From NCBI RefSeq assembly GCF_034259205.1, contig NZ_CP139487.1, forward strand, positions 2,852,001 through 2,916,000: 64,000 nucleotides of DNA, read 5' to 3'. Below the pieces are notes generated by a model. The model ran no database searches. It worked only from the letters and a program-made list of their open reading frames with translations, and was not told the DNA's origin. The stretch is from Peredibacter starrii. GTDB lineage: Bacteria; Bdellovibrionota; Bacteriovoracia; Bacteriovoracales; Bacteriovoracaceae. This document shows, in pieces, positions 53,701 through 62,061 of this stretch. Made by a program: the position numbers and the translations under genes. How positions within the stretch are numbered: position 1 is the stretch's first letter; every line of letters begins with the position of its first letter.

Positions 53701-54551
53701 TAGTTAAGCTCCTTGCTTACGGCCTCAGTCATAGAGACGAATTGTCGTTGCAGGTCTTTAAAGTCATTTGATTTGAAATGAAACACTGACTTTCTTTGAG
53801 CTAATGATTTACCGAATTGAACTTTGTTCGTGAAAGCTTCGTGCATTGTCGCTTCCCCAAGTGTTTCTCTGATGTGCTCGAGATCAGTTGATGCCTGTTT
53901 TCTACGAGTATCAAAGAGATTCGGAATATAGCCCAAGTTCTTAGGAGTCGAAGTAATTTCCATTTCAGCGATATCCGCCACTACTTGTTGAATGTTTTTT
54001 AGACCTTGTTCAGAAAAACGATCTGGAACGAAAGGATAAAGAACACCATCAGTAGCACACAGGATATTCACCACCAACAGACCCAGAGTCGGTGGACCGT
54101 CGATGATAATAACATCGTATTGAGAGCGAAGTTCAAATTTCTCGATGAATTTTTTAAGAATCAACTGTCTAGGCGCATTGATGCCGGCCACAGTCAGTTC
54201 AAACCCAGAGAGTTCCTGGCCAGACGGAATAAGATCGATATTTTCATTAGTCTTAATAATGACGTCATTTAGAAATGTCGACGTGTGGAGAGCTTTGAGC
54301 TCTTTCACTGAATTAATCAGAAGATGATGGATGTTCTTGCGGTCATCTGAAGTTGGAATATCAAATAGCGAACTGAAGTTCGCCTGAGGATCCATATCAA
54401 TACACAGGACCTTCTTTCCTTGATGGGCAAAAGCATGGGCCAGGTTAAAGGCCATGGTTGTTTTCCCTACTCCACCTTTCTGGTTCATCAGGGCGATGAT
54501 ACGTGCCTGGTTTGCAGTGGGGGCTGGATTTGCCTTAAAAAAAGAAAACAT
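53700..54551 (-). CDS. ParA/Soj-type chromosome-partitioning-like ATPase
   Basis: About 283 residues from the ATG at 54551, which follows GAAGGAGACC. It has a deviant Walker A (LMNQKGGVGKTTMAFNLA), Walker A' region (CIDMDPQANFSS) and Walker B (YDVIIIDGPPTLG). It lacks a neighbouring parB; the next gene is a 79-residue helical protein. Orphan ParA proteins position other cargo such as chemoreceptors, carboxysomes or plasmids, so chromosome segregation cannot be assumed. It is divergent from the giant lipoprotein gene. Confidence 0.85.
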   Translation of the reverse strand: MFSFFKANPAPTANQARIIALMNQKGGVGKTTMAFNLAHAFAHQGKKVLCIDMDPQANFSSLFDIPTSDDRKNIHHLLINSVKELKALHTSTFLNDVIIKTNENIDLIPSGQELSGFELTVAGINAPRQLILKKFIEKFELRSQYDVIIIDGPPTLGLLVVNILCATDGVLYPFVPDRFSEQGLKNIQQVVADIAEMEITSTPKNLGYIPNLFDTRRKQASTDLEHIRETLGEATMHEAFTNKVQFGKSLAQRKSVFHFKSNDFKDLQRQFVSMTEAVSKELN

Positions 54552-54733
54552 CCGGGTCTCCTTCAAAAATGCCAACAATTCTGGTCAAAATTCCAAATTC
54601 TCTAAAATTTTGCCCCTCGAGTGGTCCTTTGTAAACCCTCGAATTCTTAAGAGTCCATGGTGACTATCCGACTACTTCAATATGTTAAATGGGACAATAG
54701 TCTCACGAATAATTGTTTAAACGTTTCCAAGTC

Positions 54734-54760
54734 TAAGGAATTTATGAAAAGTCCCGATAA
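54734..54760 (+). promoter_or_regulatory. Sigma28(FliA)-like promoter for giant lipoprotein
   Basis: TAAGGAAT (54734-54741), 11 nt, then CCCGATAA (54753-54760), 7 of 8 matches to the sigma28 -10 GCCGATAA. The ATG is 30 nt downstream with AAGGAAA before it. Confidence 0.6.
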
Positions 54761-54790
54761 AGCTCAGGACGGATCGAAAAGGAAAAGACC

Positions 54791-57700
54791 ATGGTTGGTT
54801 TAAAAACTTTCTGGATACTCATTAGTGCCCTCTTTTTATTCAGTGCTTGCGTGCCTTCCACGAAGCAAACTGAGTGTGGAGCTAATGAAGCTTTTAACTC
54901 TGCACTGAGAACATGTGTACCTGTAGTGCAAGGCCCAGATGCATTCATTCTCATCAATACTTATTCTCCACTTTATACTGTAAGTGCGTTTAAGAACGAT
55001 TACGATCCTATTGAATTTAAAATTACAGTTTCGAATCCATATGGGCAGGCCTATACGATTGAATGGGAAAGAGTGTTTAACGGTCTTCCTATTGCTGTTG
55101 GGACGAACTCTGATACTTACTTACAGTACCCGGCCCTACTAGCTACTCAAGTTGGTACTCACGCAATTACTGCAAAAATTAAAAACTCGAAAGGGACTAT
55201 TGTTGATACTCATAGTTTCCAATTGAAGATCAATGATGATCCGAAACCGACGATCAATACAATTACATTGAATCCAAGTGCATACGTGTTGGATCTATTA
55301 CCAACAGATTCTCCGCAGACTTTTGCATTCACTGTTAAGAATAACAATGCTGATAGCTCTCTTCTTAATGCTTCTAAAATTTCTTGGACTGTGACGAAGA
55401 ACGGTGCTGCTTATTATTCTGAAACGGATGCATTTTCTAACTTTACTCCATCAGGTACGAACAACGCTTACCTGGGAGCTTCTCCGGTTCCTTATTTTGA
55501 TCCGGCTGTTCACGGTGTAGGTAACTACGTTATTCGTGCGGTTGTTGAGAATACAGCTCCAGGCGAAGTGACAGACTCGTTTCAGTGGAACGTGAATGTT
55601 AAACAACCTGATCTAGCGAAAGTTACAACGATTGCTCAACCGGCTCCGGGTGTGACTATTACTGCCCATGATGGTGTGTCTTATAACCAGTACCCTACTT
55701 ATAGCTGGATTCATACTGGTACAACTAAACCTAACTTCTGTGTAACTATTGATGACAGAGATGGAACATATTCTGGTGATGGTAAATCAATCCAGGTTCG
55801 CTTTTATTTGAATTCTCTTGGTGGTGACATCTGTACCAAGAAGACTTTGGACACTCCAGGTTCACAAACTATCTGTTTGATTGATGCGAATAATTGTGAT
55901 CCGGATGGTGCGAATGTGCCGTTTGATCCAACTATATTAAAATTTGCAAATGCTAGTTCGGTGTCATCTCAACTTCATAAAGTTACAGCTCGTCTTTTTG
56001 ACGAAGCGACATCACTAGAATTCCAACGTTCCAACGTAGTGCCTTCAAATGGCTCATACCCTATTGAGTGGATGGTGAATAACCTTCCAGTTAACACTGC
56101 ACCAGCAATGTCTTTCGGTGCGACTCAACCAACAGGTTGCTCTTCTGCCGGGGCTTATACAAGAACAGGTTGTCAGGTTTCTCAAGGAACCAATTTCACA
56201 GTTAGTTTTGTTGTAAAAGATGACTTTTATTCTGGTATTGCAAACGCAGTTGAATTCCTTTGGGACGTAAGACTAAAGTACAACGGAACCGATATATCAA
56301 GTCCTCCAACAAATACTACCTGTACGAAGGCCCTTGGTACAGCAATCACTGTACCAGCTGGTTCAGGTCCTGCAACTGCAGTGACAGGTGGTGGCCAACA
56401 GTGGACATGTACTCTTGCTGTTCCTCACTTCATCTCAACCGGGCCACTTAACCCTTCTTCTGGAAGCTATTCAGTAGTTGCTAGCATGCAAGACTCCGGA
56501 TCTCCTGTTGGTGGAGCTCCACAAGTTTCACAGAGCTTAACTTGGAATCTAACTGTTACCGAGACTAACCCGTCAACAATTAATCTAAATCCTCAAACTG
56601 CTCTACTCGCAGACTCACATATTGCTTTAGGTGGAGTTGTTCTTGACCCATCGACTTCGGCCAGCTATGCGACCGAGCGAGATACTGTAACTTTCAGACT
56701 TAACGTGACTGATGGAGAGGTAGATGATTTCAAATACAAAATTTCACTTTGTACATTAAATACTCCTGCCCCATGTACGGCGACCGCACCTATTACTTCG
56801 CCGAGCTATATTAACTTTGTAAGGGCCCTACAAGCGATTCCATCTACGAACCCTGTTCTAGTTTCCGGATTACTGTATACATTACCGGAAGACCTATTAC
56901 TTCAGGTTTCTCCTCAACTTGATGTTGATCTTGTAACAGGTGCTAGAGTGTATTTTAAAGTCGATGTAACAGATGTTCCAAGTGTTCCTCTGACTGCGAC
57001 GACCTCGGACTCTGAAATTTTTAGCATCTATGTAAGAAATTATAACCCCGCTCCTGTAATCAATACTGCGACAGCTGTTCCAGCAGTGGGCTCGACTTCT
57101 GTAGTGTATTCAGGGATGCCTTTTACAATCTCTCCCGGTGTAGTATCAGATGCCTCTGGCCCAGCAGTCGAAAAAGTTATTCAGTACCAATGGTATGCAA
57201 AGATTGGTGTAGGTGCCTGGACGGCCATCCCAGGAGCGACAGCTGAAGTACTACGCTACACTCCAGGTAACATCACATCAAATATCGATCTAAAACTTTG
57301 TGTTGGTGATAGACCTGCTGCGAATCCGGTGACCTCTACAGGCAGTTGTTCTGGTAGCTGGACTATCTCACCAAGAAAGTATCTAGAAAATTTATCAGCG
57401 TCTGGCATCGCAGTTGGGGCCCAAGTCGTTAACGAACAAGCCGTATGGTTCGACAATACAAATACTGTTCCTAACACGCAGGTTATTTACACTGCTTATA
57501 CAGATAGCCAATTTTATGTATATGTTGAGAAAACAATAAAAAATGCGTCCGGTAACATTATTCTGAGCACCCAGACTACTCGATTTTATGCACTCGATAA
57601 TGCGGTACCTGGTGTATCAACTTTATCTAATCTTTCTATTTCAGGATCGGCAGACAGTGTATATGTGGCTTATCTAGCCAGTGTTTCGTCTTCCCCAGGT

Positions 57701-59161
57701 GTTCTTGTCCCTAGAGTTCGTCGAATCAACAAAGACTATGATAGCCCTGGAATAAGAAATAAAACGGGTCTAAGCCACCCCGCTCCTTTTGGGTTTAACT
57801 ATAGTCAGTATACGTTACAAAGTGGAACAACTAATCCGTGTCCAACAACTTTACCTACAATTATTTGTACATATACTCCTAGTACAGGCCAAGGCGTTCC
57901 TTCGAAAATTACCTTCTCAGGCGTTATGACAGATGGCATGGAAATTAATATTAACAATTACATTTTCACTGCTAGAGGGACTGCACCATTAGCTGAAAAT
58001 GAAGTTTGCGACAACACAATTTGTAGTGACGTAAACATGATGGCAACTAGCCTTGTTAATAAAATTAATGCAAACACTAATACTGCTCTCCATGGAATTA
58101 CAGCGCACGTAGGGACTTCTCCCGGCCCAGGCCAAGCCGTTGTAGAACTTTATAACTCTGGGAGAGACGATTATCTAGACTTTACTGGCTTCCCTTCTAC
58201 CGCAAACGGGTTAGGAAAAATTTTCGTGAAAGATGCTCATTGGTACCTACCTGTTATCGATGTAACAGATGATAATAATGTGACCTTGATTATTGGTAAT
58301 TCTGACGAGCATATGCGCTTAAATGCTACAAGCTTCCAGACACTCACAGATATGGGGCGAACCGCATTTTTCGATAGTGAAGTTAGCTCTAATGGAGAAC
58401 TAGTTTTCGCTCAAATTTCAGCAGACTTATCAGATGCCGGAACTCTTTACCTATATCGATATGTAGATATGGGAATAACTTGGGGCTTATTTGATGCTGC
58501 AGGATCGGCTTCGCCTTCTGACCAAGCTGCTGTACAAATTTTTAGCGCCTATACTTTTGAAAGTGTAAGTCTTGCCACAAACAAAACTGGTAACTCTTAT
58601 TTTTACGTATTAGCAAAAGAAAAAACAATCAATGGCGGAGAATACCATATTGGCCGATACAACATTGATCTAGACACTGCTGTCACACCAAGTGAGAACT
58701 TCCTCGCTTCTAACTTATTAGCTACTGACTCTACATCTGTCGTTATGCCAGATGCTAAGGTTAAAGTAGCGGAGATTTTCTCTGTCGCAGGGTATGCCGA
58801 GGCGAGAATTCTATTTAATTCTGTAGGGTCGGGAGCTGTAAACTACCCTCGCATCGCAAGATGGAGAGCAGATGACACTATCTCATGCGGAACCTGTGAA
58901 TCGTTAACTGGAAATATTGAAACTCTGAGTACATCAAAAATTGGATTCTCTCAGGTTGCAAACGATCTCACATATGGTGTTGCCGGTGCAGTGGCGAACG
59001 AAAATATTCGTGACATCGTGTTCACTTCATTTAGCTCAGATATCTCGAACACTGATCTTTTTAGACCTCAACTGGGTATTATTAACGCAGAATCTGTTGC
59101 GATCCAGTCAACTACTGTCGATGCAACCGGCATGTGGCGCCCTCCTTTCGTATTAGATTAG
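54791..59161 (+). CDS. Giant secreted lipoprotein with Ig-like repeats
   Basis: A 1456-residue protein. The signal peptide ends in lipobox FLFSAC with Cys20, so it is lipid-anchored. Residues about 50-900 contain serial beta-rich modules with patterns such as YTIEWERVFNG, ISWTVTKNG, FTVSFVVKDD and IQYQWYAKIG, each of Ig-like or cadherin-like size, rich in Thr, Ser and Asn. From about 900 to the end the texture changes to one with propeller-like strands (VYVAYLAS, LVFAQISADLS, SYFYVLAKE). It is probably a surface adhesin or prey/substrate-contact protein, by inference. A barrel protein gene follows after 34 nt. Confidence 0.75.
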   Translation: MVGLKTFWILISALFLFSACVPSTKQTECGANEAFNSALRTCVPVVQGPDAFILINTYSPLYTVSAFKNDYDPIEFKITVSNPYGQAYTIEWERVFNGLPIAVGTNSDTYLQYPALLATQVGTHAITAKIKNSKGTIVDTHSFQLKINDDPKPTINTITLNPSAYVLDLLPTDSPQTFAFTVKNNNADSSLLNASKISWTVTKNGAAYYSETDAFSNFTPSGTNNAYLGASPVPYFDPAVHGVGNYVIRAVVENTAPGEVTDSFQWNVNVKQPDLAKVTTIAQPAPGVTITAHDGVSYNQYPTYSWIHTGTTKPNFCVTIDDRDGTYSGDGKSIQVRFYLNSLGGDICTKKTLDTPGSQTICLIDANNCDPDGANVPFDPTILKFANASSVSSQLHKVTARLFDEATSLEFQRSNVVPSNGSYPIEWMVNNLPVNTAPAMSFGATQPTGCSSAGAYTRTGCQVSQGTNFTVSFVVKDDFYSGIANAVEFLWDVRLKYNGTDISSPPTNTTCTKALGTAITVPAGSGPATAVTGGGQQWTCTLAVPHFISTGPLNPSSGSYSVVASMQDSGSPVGGAPQVSQSLTWNLTVTETNPSTINLNPQTALLADSHIALGGVVLDPSTSASYATERDTVTFRLNVTDGEVDDFKYKISLCTLNTPAPCTATAPITSPSYINFVRALQAIPSTNPVLVSGLLYTLPEDLLLQVSPQLDVDLVTGARVYFKVDVTDVPSVPLTATTSDSEIFSIYVRNYNPAPVINTATAVPAVGSTSVVYSGMPFTISPGVVSDASGPAVEKVIQYQWYAKIGVGAWTAIPGATAEVLRYTPGNITSNIDLKLCVGDRPAANPVTSTGSCSGSWTISPRKYLENLSASGIAVGAQVVNEQAVWFDNTNTVPNTQVIYTAYTDSQFYVYVEKTIKNASGNIILSTQTTRFYALDNAVPGVSTLSNLSISGSADSVYVAYLASVSSSPGVLVPRVRRINKDYDSPGIRNKTGLSHPAPFGFNYSQYTLQSGTTNPCPTTLPTIICTYTPSTGQGVPSKITFSGVMTDGMEININNYIFTARGTAPLAENEVCDNTICSDVNMMATSLVNKINANTNTALHGITAHVGTSPGPGQAVVELYNSGRDDYLDFTGFPSTANGLGKIFVKDAHWYLPVIDVTDDNNVTLIIGNSDEHMRLNATSFQTLTDMGRTAFFDSEVSSNGELVFAQISADLSDAGTLYLYRYVDMGITWGLFDAAGSASPSDQAAVQIFSAYTFESVSLATNKTGNSYFYVLAKEKTINGGEYHIGRYNIDLDTAVTPSENFLASNLLATDSTSVVMPDAKVKVAEIFSVAGYAEARILFNSVGSGAVNYPRIARWRADDTISCGTCESLTGNIETLSTSKIGFSQVANDLTYGVAGAVANENIRDIVFTSFSSDISNTDLFRPQLGIINAESVAIQSTTVDATGMWRPPFVLD

Positions 59162-59195
59162 TAGGAAATTTTAATAAGTTTGGTATGATGAAGTT

Positions 59196-60089
59196 ATGCA
59201 ACTTCGTCATACCATTTTTCTTTGCCTTCTCTTTTTGAGCGTCTCGGCCCACGCCTTTGAACTCATCATGATCCAGGCCGTCTCAGACACTAGAAAAACG
59301 TTCATTACCCGCAATGGTAAGCGCCAGGGCGTGCAACCAGGTATGACAGGTACATTTACCGCAGAGGACGTTTCGATCCTTGCTAAGGCCATTAACGTCA
59401 GCGGTAACTTCACTCAATGGCAAATTGTAAATGCAGATGCCATGCTCCCTTTCGAAAAGGGCACCATCGTTACTTACTACCCTGCTACCGAATACATCTG
59501 GGCCCTCTCGCCAGAAACTGAAAGAAAGAAGTACATCAAAACCATGATCCCGGTTGCCCGTCGTTCATGGGTCTTCAAGGGTGGTCTTACCCGCGGACTT
59601 TCTGAATCAGTTTCAGATGCTCCGGCCAATACTTCTAAACGTGGTGGCTTCACGGGCGAGATTTACTTTGAAAAAGATATTCCAAATGGCGGAGGCCTTG
59701 CCTTTGACATTGGTGTTCGTTATGAGCGCGAAGTTATTAACTACTCTGGCGCTTCTTTAGTTACCAAAAGAAGTCTTCTAATCGGTGACGTGCTCTACTA
59801 CTTCGATTCTTTTCGAGACTTCCTATCTGGCGGTAAATTCTTTTTAGGTGCCGGACTTGGTTACGGGATGTCGAACACATCAACTGTAGGTCTTGAGCAA
59901 TCAGGCCCAGTTTCTCTTCTACCAACTGTTAAGGCCGGTGTGACACTTCCCTTCAATGAAACGTGGGAGTTCTTAACCGATGCTGCTTTTGAGAGTTTAA
60001 ATACTCGTGAAGAACAGGAAGATGGAAGAGTCCAAACCACAACTCAAACGAACTTTAAGTTTGGTTTTGGTCTTCGTAGATTCTTTTAG
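59196..60089 (+). CDS. Putative outer-membrane beta-barrel protein
   Basis: A 297-residue protein with a signal peptide (FLCLLFLSVSAHA). Residues about 20-110 look like a small globular domain (VSDTRKTFITRNGKRQGVQPG). From about 125 onward, alternating strands (WVFKGGLTRGLSE, GLAFDIGVRYERE, GKFFLGAGLGYGM) end in FKFGFGLRRFF, with a terminal Phe typical of outer-membrane barrels. It is the second gene after the giant lipoprotein and may anchor or export it, which is inference. Confidence 0.68.
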   Translation: MQLRHTIFLCLLFLSVSAHAFELIMIQAVSDTRKTFITRNGKRQGVQPGMTGTFTAEDVSILAKAINVSGNFTQWQIVNADAMLPFEKGTIVTYYPATEYIWALSPETERKKYIKTMIPVARRSWVFKGGLTRGLSESVSDAPANTSKRGGFTGEIYFEKDIPNGGGLAFDIGVRYEREVINYSGASLVTKRSLLIGDVLYYFDSFRDFLSGGKFFLGAGLGYGMSNTSTVGLEQSGPVSLLPTVKAGVTLPFNETWEFLTDAAFESLNTREEQEDGRVQTTTQTNFKFGFGLRRFF

Positions 60090-60155
60090 TTTCATCCCTA
60101 ACCTACTGTCATCGTTCAAATAAATGGAATATATTTTATATGTATTGTGTTATTT

Positions 60156-60279
60156 CACTCTAAGACATAGAGTGTTCCTGTTACTGCTTGTTTCTTACTG
60201 TTAAGACCTCAACTTCTCATCATTAAAAATCAATCAATACATTTAACTTTATTTCCCAACACTCTAATTAGTGGGGAAA
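60156..60279 (+). promoter_or_regulatory. Structured 5' leader of the RRM gene
   Basis: Two hairpins are visible: CACTCTA (60156-60162) with TAGAGTG (60168-60174), and TTTCCC (60252-60257) plus CACT pairing with AGTG plus GGGAAA (60274-60279), which ends just before the GGAG ribosome site. A long leader of this kind suggests temperature or autoregulatory control as in cold-shock and RRM genes. The TATATT run around 60130 could be a -10. This is inference. Confidence 0.4.
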
Positions 60280-60295
60280 ATTCTATGGAGACTCT

Positions 60296-60571
60296 ATGAA
60301 CACAAAAATTTACGTTGGAAACCTAAGCTTCAACATCACTAACGATGCTCTAGCTGATAAATTCGCAGCTTTCGGCAAAGTAACTTCAGCTAAAATCATC
60401 GTTGACCGCGACACAAACCGCAGCAAAGGTTTTGGTTTTGTTGAAATGTCTACAGGTGCAGAAGCTCAAGATGCTATCGCATCTCTAAACGGTTCTGACT
60501 TCGGTGGACGTAACATGAACGTTACTGAAGCGAAGCCGATGGAACCACGTACGAACAACCGTCGTTTCTAA
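60296..60571 (+). CDS. RRM-domain RNA-binding protein
   Basis: A 91-residue protein that is a single RNA recognition motif: RNP2 KIYVGNLSFN at residues 4-13 and RNP1 KGFGFVEM at about 44-51, with a short basic tail (PRTNNRRF). Such bacterial proteins resemble cyanobacterial cold-induced Rbp proteins and bind single-stranded RNA. The ribosome site GGAG lies 7 nt before the ATG, just after a hairpin. A strong terminator follows. Confidence 0.95.
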   Translation: MNTKIYVGNLSFNITNDALADKFAAFGKVTSAKIIVDRDTNRSKGFGFVEMSTGAEAQDAIASLNGSDFGGRNMNVTEAKPMEPRTNNRRF

Positions 60572-60584
60572 TTTTTGACCAAAA

Positions 60585-60615
60585 AAAAGGACCCTTTCGG
60601 GTCCTTTTCTTTTTC
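60585..60615. terminator. Bidirectional Rho-independent terminator
   Basis: AAAAGGACCC (60585-60594), loop TTTC, and GGGTCCTTTT (60599-60608), followed by CTTTTT on plus and preceded by A8 for the minus strand. It serves both the RRM gene and the convergent oxygenase gene. Confidence 0.9.
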
Positions 60616-60619
60616 TGCC

Positions 60620-61576
60620 TTATTTATTCTTATTAAGACCGATATCTTTAATTCTTTGCATAAGCCAGTCATGAGCATTGATCGGCTCATACTTCTCACC
60701 AGCACCACGACATGAAGGAATGCAAGTAAGCATAGTATCTGGATTTGGATGCGTGAAGAACGGCATTGAGTAGCGGTTCGACGTAGCATCATCAGGGTTA
60801 ACCACTCGGTGAGTAGTTGCTGGGATAACTTCGTTTGTAATACGAGAAAGCATATCACCTGAATCGATTACAAGTTGTCTGTCGTTACAAGAAACCGGTA
60901 ACCATTTTCCGTCACGGTCAAGAAGCTCAAGACCAGCAGAAGTAGCACCAACCATACAAGTAATGAGGTTAATGTCCTCGTGAGCAGCAGCGCGAACAGC
61001 GTTCTTAGGAGCAGCTGGCCCTAGAGGTGGATAGTGAATCGCGCGGATGATTGAGTTACCATCAGAAAGCATATCGCGGAAATAATTCTGAGGAACATCA
61101 AGTGCCATTCCTAGAGAATCAAGAATCAATGTCGAAGTAGTGTCCATACCATCGTAAAGCTTAAGCATTACGTCTTTGAACTCAGCAACTTCAGTTGGCC
61201 AAAGGTTATCTGGAAGGTGTTTCTTGAAGCGAGCTGGATCTTTGATCGTTTCGCGACCAACGTGCCAGAACTCTTTTAGATCCGGGTACTGAGAGTTTTT
61301 AGCGTGCTCAACACCGAACGCAGTATAACCGCGCTGACCGCCGCCCTCTTTGCAGATATATTGTCTTTTTGTTGCTTCTGGAAGTTGGAAGAACTCATGA
61401 ACCAGGTCATAAGCCTTGCTGGTAAGTTTATAATCAACCGGGTGATCAACGAGAACAATGAAACCGTAGTCTTTAAGACCTCTGAATAGCTCGTTCGTGA
61501 ACTTCACTTTATCGTTTGTCGTTCCGTTAACGAAACTCATTAAACTAAGCTCTGGTACTTTACGAATGGCGTCCAT
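60620..61576 (-). CDS. 2-oxoglutarate/Fe(II)-dependent oxygenase, isopenicillin N synthase family
   Basis: A 318-residue protein of the IPNS-like dioxygenase family. The N-terminal part (LKDYGFIVLVDHPVD) matches the DIOX_N pattern. The iron ligands are HxD in AAHEDINLI and His in ATTHRVVNP, and the co-substrate Arg in NRYSMPFF. Such enzymes oxidise small molecules, amino acids or hormones; the substrate here is unknown. A very strong AGGAGGACGTC precedes the ATG. It is monocistronic. Confidence 0.88.
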   Translation of the reverse strand: MDAIRKVPELSLMSFVNGTTNDKVKFTNELFRGLKDYGFIVLVDHPVDYKLTSKAYDLVHEFFQLPEATKRQYICKEGGGQRGYTAFGVEHAKNSQYPDLKEFWHVGRETIKDPARFKKHLPDNLWPTEVAEFKDVMLKLYDGMDTTSTLILDSLGMALDVPQNYFRDMLSDGNSIIRAIHYPPLGPAAPKNAVRAAAHEDINLITCMVGATSAGLELLDRDGKWLPVSCNDRQLVIDSGDMLSRITNEVIPATTHRVVNPDDATSNRYSMPFFTHPNPDTMLTCIPSCRGAGEKYEPINAHDWLMQRIKDIGLNKNK

Positions 61577-61720
61577 GACGTCCTCCTGTTTTCTTAATTA
61601 CTATCTAAATAATCCTGAATGGCGGGGGATGTCTAAGCAAAAAATTAGATCGTTCCTAGCGAGAAAATACCGTAGAAATTTTACAGGAATGCATTAGTAA
61701 TTCTTATAGGTTTTGAGAGG

Positions 61721-61745
61721 AAAAAGGGGAGAATTTCTTCTCCCC
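61721..61745 (-). terminator. Terminator of the small-peptide transcript
   Basis: GGGGAGAA (61726-61733) and TTCTCCCC (61738-61745) form an 8-bp stem with a 4-nt loop; on the minus strand five T residues follow (61725-61721). It begins 9 nt after the stop of the 29-residue ORF, which supports a dedicated short transcript. Confidence 0.85.
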
Positions 61746-61753
61746 TCCCAATC

Positions 61754-61843
61754 CTAGAACCACTCCATTAATAACCTTAAAATTGTTGTTAGCAATTTCA
61801 AAATCTGGATAATAAGTTCTAGCATTTTCAACGCTTTGAGCAT
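61754..61843 (-). CDS. 29-residue amphipathic peptide, TisB-like candidate toxin
   Basis: The ORF begins at ATG 61843 with a perfect AGGAGG (61854-61849) 5 nt upstream and ends at TAG 61754, followed by a terminator. The peptide opens MLKALKMLELI and ends LLMEWF. Its polar residues lie at 6/13/20/27 (K, Q, T, E) and 9/16/23 (E, K, R), a heptad stripe on an otherwise hydrophobic helix. E. coli TisB, also 29 residues, has the same design and a similar ILKL stretch. Insertion into the inner membrane is the expected action. An opposing small RNA on the plus strand can pair with codons 2-7. A frame-shifted 54-codon alternative (61704-61868) lacks a ribosome site. Confidence 0.65.
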   Translation of the reverse strand: MLKALKMLELIIQILKLLTTILRLLMEWF

Positions 61844-61893
61844 CCCTGCCTCCTAAGGTCGCCTTCATTGGCCATAGGTGCTCTTAGCTTTGA

Positions 61894-61917
61894 TCATTTA
61901 TAAAATCGTGTTAGCAT
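61894..61917 (-). CDS. 7-residue leader ORF upstream of the small peptide
   Basis: ATG at 61917 with an ideal AGGAGGG (61930-61924) 6 nt upstream encodes MLTRFYK and a stop. It overlaps by 1 nt another ATG-led 10-codon frame. Such leader ORFs occur in tisAB-like mRNAs, where they affect ribosome loading. Whether it is translated is unknown. Confidence 0.35.
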   Translation of the reverse strand: MLTRFYK

Positions 61918-62004
61918 CAATTACCCTCCTAAATCCCGGTTTGTTAGGCCGTTTAGGAATTTTCAATGCTTTGAAACCCCTCTATCACGAGGGGTTTTTT
62001 ATTT
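61913..62004 (+). ncRNA. Putative antitoxin small RNA opposite the peptide leader
   Basis: A strong plus-oriented terminator at 61974-62004 has no plus-strand gene before it, so it should end a short RNA. The 5' end is uncertain; TAAAAT at 61901-61906 is a possible -10, without a good -35. Just before the terminator stem, ATTTTCAATGCTTTGA (61960-61975) can pair with the peptide mRNA over 16 nt (15 Watson-Crick pairs and one G-U) at codons 2-7, and the RNA is also antisense to the leader with its AGGAGGG. Geometry resembles IstR-1, OhsC or OrzO antitoxins. Confidence 0.42.
61974..62004 (+). terminator. Terminator of the putative small RNA
   Basis: AAACCCCTC (61974-61982) and GAGGGGTTT (61989-61997), 6-nt loop, then TTTATTT. 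The T tract is good on plus and poor on minus (TTTC), although it might also stop read-through from the gene at 62062. Confidence 0.8.
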
Positions 62005-62061
62005 GGAAGAGTTGCTTGATTTCATGGGATATTTTTTCGGATTTGAAGCTGAGTCTAGTAA

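Noticed and set aside
61704-61868. 54-codon minus-strand frame overlapping the 29-residue ORF
   Set aside because: It has no Shine-Dalgarno and runs through the terminator hairpin, whereas the overlapping 29-codon frame has an ideal site and stops before the hairpin.
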